Of a stretch of DNA of 64,000 bases, positions 34,872 through 46,860 are shown one piece after another. Below the pieces are notes generated by a model. The model saw only the letters and a program-made list of their open reading frames with translations. It ran no database searches and had not been told where the DNA came from. The stretch's first letter is position 1; every line of letters starts with the position of its first letter. The DNA is from Leucaena leucocephala (lineage: Eukaryota > Streptophyta > Magnoliopsida > Fabales > Fabaceae). The stretch covers positions 15,530,501-15,594,500 of the forward strand of contig CM073547.1 in the NCBI GenBank assembly GCA_037074615.1, written 5' to 3'. The translations under genes and the position numbers were made by a program.

Positions 34872-37800
34872 TGTTAGACTCTATATTTTGATGATGACAA
34901 ATAATTACATCTTTAAATATTTTTTTAACATAGCTTATTTTTTGAAAAACTTATCGATAAGGGTATTTATCGATAAGCCCTTCGATAAATAAGAATAAAA
35001 TTCAATTTGAGAAATCAATTTCTAAAAGAAATTAATCGAAGCGTTTATTGATAAGGTGCTTATTGATAAACCTTTCAAAAAATAAGAACAAAACTCAGTT
35101 TGCTAAATTTGTTTCTAAAAGGTATTTAACGATAAGGATGTTGATCGATAAAATATTCGATAAATGAAAACAAAGTCTGTTTATGAAATCAATTTCTAAA
35201 TAATATTTATCGAATCATTAATTAATAAAATAGTTTATCGATAAATAGAGAAATTTTATATTTTAAACAAGTTTCTTAAATAAGTGAAGGGGTTTTTAAA
35301 TATGTAATTATTTGAGCAATGATCTTATGATTTAGAAAATGACCTCATAAAATCTTAATTTGAAAATGTATTATATAGCATTTGTGATAAAGATTACAAG
35401 AATTAAAGACACTCTCACATAGACCATTGTTATGAACCCTAAACCCTAAACCATTATTCTGAATTATCATAATCTTATTGAATAGTTATTTGATAAACTC
35501 ACTTCTCGAAAAACACTATGATAAGATACCTCTTTTGTCTATGAAATAAATACTTTGAATATACTTCTTCTCTATAAGTATTTCGATAAGCCTAAACCAT
35601 ATCTCTATAACAAAAAACTTATTTTTCAAAAGATATTTCGATAAGGCTAGTTTTTAAAGTACTATTCTATAAGAGTCATTTTGATTTGAATACACATTGT
35701 TTAAAATTTATTGAAACTCTTTTCAATAAGTTTATTTTTCGATAAATACTTCGGTAAATCTACTAGTCCTTCAAAATAATTTTCAAACCAAACTTTGTTA
35801 TTTTAATCTAAAACATTGGAAACTAATTGATCTTTACTTAAACACTTATTATATCATTTCTACAATGCATTTCAAGATCAATTGCATGCATAAATAAGAT
35901 CAAATGAGGAAACTTATCAACAAACAAATTTGTGTCAAATGTATTAAATGCTTCGACCATCAGTATCAATGGTTGTTTCCTTCAATGGCTACTTCAATAA
36001 TTTCAACAATTATTCAACTAACTTATCTTGAAACTCAACTATAAAAGAAGCCATAAAAAATGCAAAATGTTAGACTCCAATGTTTTGATGATGACAATTG
36101 AGAAAAGATTTTAAAAAGTAACTTTAAATTGATAAAGAACATTTATTGATAAGCTCATCAATGATAATCTCTTTGATAAATGAGAAATAAATTTGTGAAA
36201 ATAATGGGTTTCTGAAGTATATTTATCGAAGACCTATTCGATAAGCTTGCTTATCGATAAGATCTTCGACAAATGAATTACAAAATTAGTTGACAAAACT
36301 CTAAGTCTCTGTTTTAAAACTATTTATCTTTGAAGACTTATTCGATAAGACTATTTATTGATAAAGCCTTCGATAAATTTGAAAATGACTCAGTATATTT
36401 TATGATAGTATTTATCCAAGTATTTATCGATAAAGACTTCAAATAGAAATAGCTTTGTAAAAATATTCTTAAAGAAAATTCATTGAAGCCTTAATTAGTT
36501 AAAATGGGTTTATCGATAAAGTCTTCAGAAAATTAAGTGAATCAAATGATTTCTCTATTTGAAGAACTTATCAAATTTATCAATAAACTATTTGATAAAC
36601 ATGAAGTCTATCAAGTTTTCAAAGACTCAATTTATCAAAGTGCTTATCGATGAGGGCATTTATTGAAGAATTTTGATAAGTATGAGAAAATTCTGACTTC
36701 AGACTTAAAGTATTTACAACTCTTGAGTGATTTATTAATAAGTTATTTGATAAGTCTATTTTTTAAATAACACTTCGATAAATCAGATATAGAAAATTTA
36801 AATCAAGTCTGATTCAATTATGATATTTATTGATAAGTATTTGAATATGCTATTTATCGATAAACTGTACAAGTGTTCATTTAAGGATTTCATTAAAGTT
36901 TTATCGAAGTCCTCTTTTATAAATCATCTTATCGATGAGCTCTTTGATAAATACTAATATATTTTCAAAAGATTTCCAAAATCATATTTTGCCATATCAT
37001 ATTAATCTTTGTGTAATCATTCATATATATTTTTTTATCATTATCTATTACACTCACAACATCTGCCTATTATGTTTACATTACAGAGAATTTCAAAATG
37101 GCAAAGTTGCAGTTGAAAGTTAACTATCAGAAAATGCATAAAATTCTACTACCTACTGCCGCCAACCGTAACAGCTTTTGCTTCGCTTCACTCAAGTATT
37201 CATGTGTCTAATGGATAACACACAATCTGAATCTATAAATGCGAGATGAATTAAATGCTAAAGTGAAAAAGTTCAACTACCTACAAAGAGTATTTATTCA
37301 CATTCATTATTATCCTATAAGCATTTATTGTTTATACTATGTTTTCAATTAAGGTAAACAGAGAATTTTTCTGAGAGAGAAATTTCTCTGCTTCAGTGAT
37401 TATCATATCTTCTTTGTAAGAGAGACTTATTATTTCTCTATTTTAATTCTGAGTTGCTCAAGAGTGTGTGACTCTTGAGGGGTGTGTAACCTTATGGGTT
37501 ATAAGTGAAAGTGAGAGAGATTCTCACGGTGAATGTACCAAGGCGCCAAGAGCCTACGTAATATTGGAGGATATAGTGAAAAATCTCATAGGGAATATGA
37601 GGACTAGACATAGGTTAAGTGGTTGGGTCAAACCAGGATAAATCTCTGGTGTCAACTTTTTCCTTCCATTACTCTCAGTGATATCACTCTTAACTTATCT
37701 ATTTCATTTCTGAAGAGTGTTAAATTTTTAAATATCTCCCAATCACCCGTCCCTTGGGTATAACTGTCATTCTAACACAAAAGACAGAAAAAAGAACAAA

Positions 37801-38284
37801 AAAAAAGACATTTTATTGAGCATTGATTATTGCTTTCATTTCTACTATGTTCTACTCTATTTTTATATTTTGAGGAGAGCATTTGATCTTTAGTATTTAT
37901 CACTATCACTCTACTTGAGAGAGACTTTGAAATATTTTATTCTTTCATATGTGATACTTAAGAGTGGGTCTCTTGAGTTGGTAGATTGTAACTTTACGGG
38001 AAGTAAGGGGAGTGAGAAAGGTTATCTTTTGTTGTTGTACTAAGGCATCAAGAGCCTTGTGAATCTTGGAGAATAGTAAAACACTCAGAGGAGCTTTGAG
38101 GATTAGACATAAGCTAAGTGGTTAGGGGAACCACTATAAACTATGTGCAACATCTTATTTATTTGTCATCTTCTCTTCGGTGATATCCTTCTCAACTCAA
38201 TCTTTATTTTTGTTTGCAATTTAAGTTAAAAAAATTTAATATCACCCAATTCACCCCCTCATGGGTGAAACTACCATTCTAAAA
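34872..38284 (+). mobile_element. Outer solo LTR, family B (about 1.7 kb without insertion)
   Basis: It starts TGTTAGACTCTATATTTTGA and ends CCATTCTAAAA, with an intervening second copy of the same LTR at 36068-37777. Without that and one CAAAA it is about 1,698 bp, almost the same length as the inner copy. The flanks are GGTTG on the left and GGTAA on the right (3 of 5). It is full of TTATCGATAA-like palindromes. No gag or pol is present. It has a short (CCCTAAA)2-like stretch near 35430. Confidence 0.75.
36068..37777 (+). mobile_element. Inner solo LTR, family B (1,710 bp), perfect TSD
   Basis: It starts TGTTAGACTCCAATGTTTTG and ends CATTCTAACA. Perfect CAAAA duplications lie at 36063-36067 and 37778-37782. 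The TG...CA ends and 5 bp duplication show an LTR inserted into another LTR of its own family. Palindromes of the TTATCGATAA type recur to about 36930. Confidence 0.9.
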
Positions 38285-39060
38285 GGTAAGAGTTCAAAAT
38301 GAATCCCCAGACCCTTCATCTGATGATGATAAGGAAGGCAGGGATGTGCTTAGGATATTTATTTTTTTTCTTTTATTTTTTTGTTGCTATTTCTTCAACT
38401 TTTTGCATAGTTTATTAAGGGTGTGCTTAGGCAGGGCAACCCCTGCATGATGCCCATCCTGAAAAAAGAATGGGCTACATTTTGTAACTCGATGTCTGGA
38501 TCTGCCCGGTAAAAGCCCTAACAATTTAGGGCATGGCGTGGGCTGGTTGGGCAGGTTTGGCTTCCATGCCCAAGTGGTGATGCACTGCTCATACTGTGGG
38601 ATAAAAATCTACAATTATGAATTTCTAAAATAATATCATATTCATATATCTTCAAGAGATAAATAATATCCAACATATATAAAAAGTATTGAAGTCTAAA
38701 TAGTTTGTAATTATAACTTTACATTAATCTCCCCAAAGTTGACAAGGATGAAACATCTGAAAAAAAATAAAAGTAATAAATCAATCTAGTTATAGATTTT
38801 AAAGGATGCAACTTATCTACTTAACTATTCATATTTGTAAAATGACTCTTTAGTCATTAGTAGCCATCATATTCTCTCCTCCAAGTGTAGTATTTAGGAA
38901 AAAAGTAAAAAAAAGAAAAAACTAAGGGTGTGCATGGGTAGGACTTGGCAGTACAACCCTTTGCCTGGTGCCTAATCTGAAGAAAGAATGATTGTATTTT
39001 GCAGCCCGATGCCCAGTCTGAGCCTACATTTTTTGGGTTGAGCAGGACTTTTTTTTCTCA
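38285..39060. repeat. Two direct hAT-like left ends
   Basis: AGGGTGTGCTTAGGCAGGGC near 38417 and AGGGTGTGCATGGGTAGGAC near 38931 are followed by related GC-richer sequence (both include AAGAAAGAATG-like and GCCCGATGCCC-like parts). They resemble the left end of the hAT element at 822. No matching right ends were found, so they appear truncated. Confidence 0.45.
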
Positions 39061-39289
39061 GGCTAGGTGGTATTTATAAAGAAGAAGAAGAATGAGAACA
39101 TGGAGTTTTAAGGAAGGAGATAAAGGAGAGGAGATGGAGGAAAAGAAATTAGGGAGTGAATGAATGAGGAGGTGAGGCGATATTTATAGAGATTTAGGAA
39201 CGATTTCTAGCAGTTTTATGCATTTTTTAGTGTTTACTATGTTCATATTTAATATGAAAAACAAATCATTACATAAGTGATAGGGATTA

Positions 39290-40060
39290 TTAAATATGTT
39301 ATTCTTAATCATCATTTTGCCTGGAAGGAGAAATTAAAAAATTATTGTTAGGATTATAATTAAATATATTTAGAAAAAATTTAATAATTAATTATTTAAA
39401 TAATTTAATAAAAGACATATACCTGATAATGGCTAAATTATCGTCTCCTTGAGGAAAGAAATTTTCAAAATTCATCGATTGGAAGGGCTCACTGTCATAA
39501 GTAATGTTACCATCACCCATATCATAAAGATCTTGTGGCTTGAGGTGGACGACTATATTCTTGTCTTTATACTTCTCATCTTAGACATAGTAAACTTGGT
39601 GCATCAGAGGCAAGAATATATGGCTCATCATCTTCAGATTCTTCTGTATGAATGATTTAGAGAAATTAACAGAGGTAATACCCAAGTGGTCAGTAGTAAG
39701 TCCCTATGAAGTTGTCGTATTTTCCTTGGATCACTTGAACAGAGTTATGATGAAAAGATGTTAACTTAACTCAACAATGTCAATAAACTTTCTATAGTAA
39801 GTGATGCCTCTAAAACCACTTATACATCATAAAGAAAGTGTGTTTCTTAAAGCCAGTAGGAGTAATTGTTACATAATAACATTGAAGTTATGACTCTTTA
39901 ACCCAGTAGCCTTTTAAGCCTACAAATTGATACACATTGAGATGTTGCTAGAATATCCATGAGGTACTTTTACGTTCTTCATTGTTTAAAAGAAGATATC
40001 CTTGTTCTGCTTTGTCAAGGTGAATTTAGCTGGATCCAAGGCATACCCTTGAGACTCCAG
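39290..40060 (-). pseudogene. DUF4216-like CACTA transposase tail
   Basis: Minus-strand pieces include DEPYILASDA (near 39625), then in another frame KYKDKN, VVHLKPQDLYDMGDGNITY (near 39560-39490) and a QSMNFENFFPQGDDN end. This matches the DUF4216 region of plant CACTA proteins, where an xEPfilAsqaxQVFYv block precedes a LKPrdlyDm block. Frameshifts and stops are present. Confidence 0.65.
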
Positions 40061-40129
40061 TAGCTCTATATCCACCTGAGTCATCCACGCCTATCAAAAT
40101 TAATATAAGGAAATTAATATTGAATATTT

Positions 40130-41460
40130 ATACTAAACTATCAAAATTTAATTAACCAATTAATTACCTATCATCATTTCCTCAACCTCAACTGACATAG
40201 GAGACCCGTCTTGAGGTATGTACAAATAAGGCCATATCTCACTGTAAGTAGGTGTGACTCCTTGCTCTTGTCGCATCTTTTCCATCTGTAGATTAAATGG
40301 GAAAAGTAATTATCTACAAATTAAATACACATACACAATGTATAAATTCTTTTTATGTACTTACAATTTCATCATAGGAAACAACAAAGCTCTCAAACCC
40401 TTCCCTACATTGCATTATCTATTGCTTGTCACTCTTATCATTTCTTAGGGAAAGGGCCTGAAACAAATGTATAGAAATTAAGTTAGTCAAATTGGACAAA
40501 AAATATCAAAAAAATTATAATTGATGCAATAATATTAATATCATACCTTTTGCTTAGGCGAGATCCTCAAATAGACAAATTTGGACTAATCTTACTCCAG
40601 GACTTCATCGGGTATATTTGCTAGTATCTCCTACAAGGGTCTTATCCCGTCACTATTCTTCTTGCGTCACAAATCACCCATATGGTTCTTCCATGCTATT
40701 CACCTTCAACTCCTCTCCCAAAATAAATTTACCCTGTAATTAAATAAATGAAAAAGTTATATTCATTATATAGATTTAATCAAATAATTAACTGTTTTAA
40801 ATAAAATATATATATTATCTTTATTAGTTCCCAAGCTTCTTGTTTCTTCTGTGCTATAATCTTCTTCTAGTCCTTAACAAAAATGTCCAACATGGTCCAT
40901 TGCTTACCAAGGGCTAGATACTTACTATATAACTAGTCCCATCCCCTAGTCGATTGGCCTAAATAATTCAACGGCACAACCACATATCCGTTAGTCATCA
41001 TGGTAGCTCTCTAACAACTGTCCTTCTAATGGACTTGTTCCCCTGAGAGTTTGTAACATGTAATCGGGAAATTAATTATATATGAATTAAATTTAAATAA
41101 ATCTTTATATAAATTACATAGTTACCTTCAAACTCCACTTCAAAGCTAGTATGGTGCCTTAAAGCATGATACGACTCATTCTAAGGATGCTTATTCCTCT
41201 GATCATTTTTTCCTATAACGAATTAGTCTCATCATTATGAGGGACTTTATTTGCCTTAAAGTTCAAGATCCACTCATCGTTCAGATAATAGTCATCAATG
41301 CTTAGGAATGCCATAGAAGTACCACCCCTAGAATTACTAGCCCTAGAACCATGATCCATGTTAGGTCTATTTGGATAAAACCAGCTCACTCCTAGGTCTA
41401 CAACTAATCTTGATAATATCAAATAAAAATTAAAATAAATAATATATTTTACAACTAACA
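40130..41460 (-). pseudogene. CACTA Transposase_24-type gene remnant
   Basis: On the minus strand, from 5' to 3': a serine/asparagine-rich exon within 41213-41461 (includes DEWILNFKANKVP), then an exon at about 41000-40810 with STRGWD, LYSKYLALGKQWT and AWELIKV. Next is 40740-40555 with EILANIPDEVLE and SKFVYLRISPKQK, then 40270-40150 with GVTPTYSEIWPYLYIPQDG. The order and motifs match the plus-strand copy split by the copia element. Stops are present in most exons. Confidence 0.65.
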
Positions 41461-42117
41461 ATTATTTAAGAAATAAACAATATCTATTAACTCTAAATAA
41501 ATAATTAAACAAATAATAAATAATGTTCAATAATAATTTAAAAATACACTAAATAAACAAAATAAAAATAATTTTAGAATTAATTGAGAAATAAATTTCT
41601 ATTCTTACCTAAAAATATGAAGTACTATCTAGATCTAGATCCATATTTAATTGTGGAGAGAATTCGACAGAGCTTCACTTCACAACTAACCACAGGTTAT
41701 AAATTTCTAGCGGTTAAGGAGACAACTGCTAGAAATTTCTATCACTAGCCCCTCTCCTCCCTTGGCTCCTGCCATGTGTCAGGACTACTCGAGAAACTAA
41801 CACATTTTTAGTAGGTTTGCAAGTAACTGCTAAAATATACTCTCTAGTGATTTCCCCAACCAAACCACAAGAAACTGACAGCTGGAATATGGTGCCAACT
41901 TCGTGCCATATGACGACATTACTCGTTGCAATAATTTTCTAGTAGTTGAGACTAAACCACTAGAAAGTGATTAGGCACACACCTATTCTAGTAAAAAAAA
42001 CACTTGAAATTTCTTATAGTTTGTCATATAACTACTAGAAATCATGATTTTTCTAGTAGTTTATTTTAATCGCTAGAAACAAACTGTTGCCAACTACCAT
42101 TTTTCTGTTTGCAGTGA

Positions 42118-42640
42118 ATATGCCGATCACTCTCAATGACTAGAAGAAGGTAGATCATTCAATACGTGATGTTATCTGGGAAGCTGTATCGGTAAGATAT
42201 ATATGTTTCCTAATCGATATTTACTTGTTTAAGCAGGATACCTCACCCTAACAAGTTCAATTGTGTGTTTTACAATTGGGTTTTGAGATTCAAGAGAACT
42301 AGATAAAGTATGTTCTCTTTAAGGCCAGGAGGACATTACGTTTTTTCCACCCTTATGTCACAAAAACACTTGAATGATCCTGATTCTATCGATGAGTATA
42401 TCTGTCTATATAGATATTATATTTAAGTTGAGAATTTGTTTATTTTTTCATACAGTACTTTAAGGAGGAATTTTGTGAAGAAAATTCACCCACTTAAATA
42501 CAATAAGTCCTCAAAGAGTTGGCAAAAACCATATACAGTCAATGGTTCACGAGAAGATAACTACAGGTTGATAATTTTGGTTTTGGTATTCATAGGTACT
42601 TGGCCATATAATTTTAATTTGGTTTTGATTTGTGTCGTAT
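42118..42640 (+). other. Unassigned DNA with a Transposase_24-like exon start
   Basis: 42122-42191 translates to MPITLND, a stop, then KKVDHSIRDVIWEAVS, followed by a GTAAG donor. This resembles the DWKKV...IWe.v block at the start of Transposase_24 genes. The 93-codon frame at 42436-42717 has no domain signal. It may be another CACTA fragment on the plus strand. Confidence 0.35.
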
Positions 42641-42649
42641 TCTTATTTT

Positions 42650-45579
42650 TAACCTCAATTATACTCGATTGGAAGTCATTTGGACCAATTACATATACTT
42701 TTGCTTTAGAAATATGAATTTTCAAAATATTTCTTCTCGGATATTGTTCACGGGTATTGTTCATTTGGTAATTCAAAACACATACCTAACTTTAAAAATT
42801 TATAATTAAATATAGAAAAATCAGAATTGGGTGATTCTAATTTATAATAAAAGCTATTTCATTTAAATTTGAAGAAAAAAAATGTAAAACTGAGGTTTCA
42901 TTGTCCAAATGAAATCAATTTATTCGTTGAAAAACATTATTCATTTGGTAAATCTGAATGTTTCAGTTTCTTTACTTTAATTTCAAAAATTTATTTCTCT
43001 TTAGTTACTTGTCCAAATAAAACGTGTTACCTATGTATTTAAAGCTTCAGATGTTTTCTTTAATCACATAAAAGTTCATAGAGAAATTTGTTCATTTATT
43101 ATATGAAATTAGTGGTTGAACGTCACTACCTTCAGTTGCTCACTTTATTTCAATTCTAGATTTTATCTCCAAATTATAAAAAGCATAGTAAATTGAAAAC
43201 TTAACCAATTGAGACATTCTTGGTGTCCATTTAGAGCTATATATCTTAGATATTTTCATACCAAATTTCAAGTCCAAAAGCGTTGGTTAAGTCATTGTAA
43301 TTATCATCATAAGGTTACTGCCTCATATTACAAACACACTATATCATGCTAGGTATCCCATCAAGTCATCATCATAGTGCCAAGTGATCAACATAACTTA
43401 TTACACAAGTTCAACCATCTATATTTACCCTTTTTCCTTGAGATGTTCCAGCACCTATAACATAGTTATGCATATGGAAAGAATGAGATTTCATGGAAAT
43501 CTCAATAGCAAGTCATACAAACTATAATATCATGCATGATTGATTAGATGCCTAACATGTTATCATGAGATGAGAGCTACTTCATAATAATACATAATCA
43601 AACTCTAACATGCAAATTTTCATGACATTAATTGCAAGGAGTTGCAATCATCCATACTTTATCATCATCATGATGGCATAATCTTAAGCTCAACCAAACA
43701 TCATAACTAACAAGCACGCATACAATCAAACAAACATGAAATTATAATTAGGTATTCTTGCTACCTCTTAAGATATCCTTGTCACACTCTTCTTGAAATG
43801 GTCTTCTTCTCATACAAATGTCAAAACCTAGCCATTACAAAGTAACATCAAGTTATAACTCAACTTCAAAACAATTCCAAGACTAGGTTTTCACTAACTT
43901 CCATTCTTTTCCATTTTATGTTATACACTTCCATCTTTCTAAAATAAATTATCATCGTTCATTTCCACACAATTTTTCATGAAGAAACCAAATATGAAAC
44001 CAAAATTTTCAAAATAAAACACATCCTTGGCTTCTATACATAATCGAAAAGCCTCAACTATTTTCAAAAAATTCACATTTTGATTCCAATACTTCCTATA
44101 TTTGTTTCACTACTTTATCCCCACAAAATTTTCCATTTTAAACCCATTGTAAACATCAAAATCATGAAATTATAACATTTGAATAGTGATTCATACAGTG
44201 ACAGCCAAGAACACAAAACCCTAACTATATGTATACTTGAATTTCTAAGCACATACCACTTGATTCTAGCTTGTTTAAGCTTGTCTAAACTATCCATAAC
44301 ACAAAACCCAGCAGCACCATCAAGGGAAATATGTCACAAAACCCTCTTAAAATCAAGAGCCAACTTGCTAGATTAAAGTATAAGAACAAAGGAACTAGTT
44401 ACCTTTCTTGTTACTCCAAATTGTATGCTTCTTTCTTGCTTCAAAGAAAATTTTGGTAGAGGTTCCCTAAGGTACCTAAGATGACAAACAAGGTCTGAAA
44501 TGGTGGGGTATTTATAGGCAAAATTGGATGGAAATGGAAGGCCAATATTAGTTTGATTACTATTTGATCTAATGGTCCATAACTTACCTTCCATTAAGCT
44601 TGCCCTAGAAGCCTCATTAATGATGCCATGCATGAACTCATTTAGGGCCGTGTTTGGCTAAAAAATATAGAAATACTGATAGGAAAAATTTTAGTCCGGC
44701 TGGTATCGACTGAGCAATTTCACAAAAGGCATACTGTTTTATGTTCCTAATTTTTATAATATTCCAGAATATGTATTCTATCATGAAAACTAGTGTCTAG
44801 ATTTTTCCTACCATTGACATTGTTAGACTGAGTATTTATCTGCAACCATCCCTTGAGAAATGACCAAAATACCCTTATTGTACTTTCTTTCACTATATTA
44901 ACCCTAAGGGCATAATTGTCATTTCACACCTCTTTATACTTCATCAGAGTATATACTAGCTCTAAATAATCACCCCTGTATTGCTTGGATTTTTTTACCT
45001 ATCTAAAATGACTAAAATGCCCTTCATCCTTCTCTGGTACAATATGCTACATAGGGGCATTTTCGTAATTTCATACTTTTTTAGGGTTGCTCTAGACTCT
45101 GGCCCATTTAATTGTCCAACCACCTCACTGGGCCTCTGGGATGTCATTTTGGGCCTTGATATGTGCCCATTACCTTTATGGAACAAATCCTGAGAAACCT
45201 CTCATGAAATCTGCGTTGCATTAAATTGCTCAAAATAATTTTCTCTACTTGCTAGTAAAATTTGGGACTAAACTGTTTTCAGACATTTTTAGGCCTTTTT
45301 TGGCTCAACTTTCTCATAATTACATTTTTGTCCCTGAACTTTTGATAAATTATATTTAAGTCCCTAAACTTTTAGTAATTACATATTTTGGCCCAACTTT
45401 TATCTCTACCTTTATTTTTGGCCTTAAACCTTTTCTAATTTTCATTTAGGTCATTGAACTTTCCTTAGTTACCAGTCCTTCTCTTTCCTTCCACAATCTG
45501 ATATAGTTTACTTTAAGAATCTCATGTCGATTATATATAAACTATACATGTACATCAGATAATAAAATTGGGGATATGA
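42650..45579 (+). mobile_element. Large LTR-like block related to 11734-14838
   Basis: Shared order with the insertion in the copia LTR: GGATATTGTTC and TTGGTAATTC near 42738-42775, the GGAAATCTCA block near 43490, GGGGTATTTATAGGCAAAAT near 44506, TGGTCCATAAC near 44572, and 'CCTGAACTTTTGATAAATTA'-type phrases near 45330-45400. It ends near ATATGACA (45579). No coding capacity is seen; frames of 60-86 codons at 44115-45193 are chance. The exact start is uncertain. Confidence 0.55.
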
Positions 45580-46165
45580 CAATTTTTGTTGCCAATTATA
45601 TACTGTTCAAAATAGGTTTCGTACTACCTCTTGCAAGGCAAATGTATAGGATACTTTAGGAATAAATTCTAAAATTTAGAAAATAAAATGGATGGAGGAC
45701 TTATATTTATGACAAAATCTAACCCCTTAACTTACTCTTATATTGCGAACTAAACCAGACTGGTAGAGGGAGTACACATCATAGCAATTAAATTTCGCAC
45801 ATTGAATGAGAATTTAAGAGGTGGTACTAGAGTTTTGCATATAGATGCTTTTTTCGTACGGTTTTCCTATCAAATTAGTCTATCATGAGATTATCAAATA
45901 AGCCACTCTATTACAAAAAGAATATGAATCTACTGGGTAATATAAAGAAATTAAGGGTAGAAGTAATGCAATAAGAAATCGCAATGTATATAATCAATCA
46001 AATATGGTTTAAATAATTGAAATTGAAAGATAAAACCTCATCAGGAATTAGAAATGCAAAGACTTCAATGCAGGCCAGTCCCACACCTTTTATTACGTAA
46101 TTGTGTCTTAATTACACATGAAGGACCATTTTCACCATATATACATACATGACGCGCATATGTGT
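45580..46165. other. Non-coding DNA
   Basis: No gene or repeat recognised apart from a GAGGGAGTA end near 45765, which resembles a MITE terminus without a partner. Confidence 0.4.
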
Positions 46166-46171
46166 ATACAT

Positions 46172-46342
46172 ATTAGTATGTATGTATGTATGCATGTATG
46201 TATGCATGTATGTATGTATGTATGTATGTATGTATGTATGTATGTATGTATGTATGTATGTATGTATGTATGTATGTATGTATGTATGTATGTATGTATG
46301 TATGTATGTATGTATGTATGTATGTATGTATGTATGTATGTA

Positions 46343-46382
<40 letters not shown>

Positions 46383-46394
46383 CGTACGTGCCCT

Positions 46395-46427
<33 letters not shown>

Positions 46428-46504
46428 ATGTATGTATGTATGTATGTATGTATGTATGTATGTATGTATGTATGTATGTATGTATGTATGTATGTATGTA
46501 TGTA

Positions 46505-46543
<39 letters not shown>

Positions 46544-46552
46544 ACGTGCCCT

Positions 46553-46585
<33 letters not shown>

Positions 46586-46680
46586 ATGTATGTATGTATG
46601 TATGTATGTATGTATGTATGTATGTATGTATGTATGTATGTATGTATGTATGTATGTATGTATGTATGTATGTATGTATA
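46172..46680. repeat. Compound (TATG)n/(TG)n microsatellite, about 510 bp
   Basis: Three blocks of TATG tetranucleotides are separated by two (TG)n blocks, each holding the same insert CGTACGTGCCCTTG (46383 and 46541, 158 bp apart). This shows a higher-order duplication of the (TATG)-(TG)-insert-(TG) unit. The long reading frames over it are by-products of the repeat. Confidence 0.97.
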
Positions 46681-46812
46681 CTTCTTTGAACAAGGGATTA
46701 TTTGTTTGAATAATACTTATACTAGGTTCCCATTGATTGAGTGTTTAAGAAGGAAGGAGCTGAGTTTTATATAAAGATCCTCTTTACATAGGTTTATCCT
46801 AAAATATCCTCA

Positions 46813-46814
<2 letters not shown>

Positions 46815-46858
<44 letters not shown>
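46815..46858. repeat. (AT)n microsatellite
   Basis: About 21 AT units in a row. Confidence 0.9.

Positions 46859-46860
<2 letters not shown>

Larger units (their letters stand above)
39060..42117 (-). mobile_element. CACTA family 1, second copy (minus strand)
   Basis: 39070-39600 is homologous to 3340-3800 of CACTA-1 in the same direction. The right end, read on the minus strand, starts CACTGCAAACAGAAAAATGG, with subterminal CTAGAAA/CTAGCGG motifs between 41700 and 42090. Minus-strand remnants of Transposase_24 and DUF4216-type proteins lie between. The TNP2 catalytic core is missing, so it is an internally deleted derivative. The left terminus was not identified. The right end could alternatively be an intron acceptor (TTTGCAG), see the findings. 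Confidence 0.65.

Noticed and set aside
35425..35455. Telomere-like CCCTAAACCCTAAACC as an interstitial telomere
   Set aside because: Only about two units, inside an LTR. Too short for a telomere relic.
42436..42776. Overlapping 93 and 71 codon frames
   Set aside because: AT-rich chance frames at the start of the LTR-like block, with no domain.
46112..46774. Long open frames on both strands (up to 218 codons) made of CMYV or THTYIH repeats
   Set aside because: They exist only because the TATG repeat has no stop in any frame. They are not genes.
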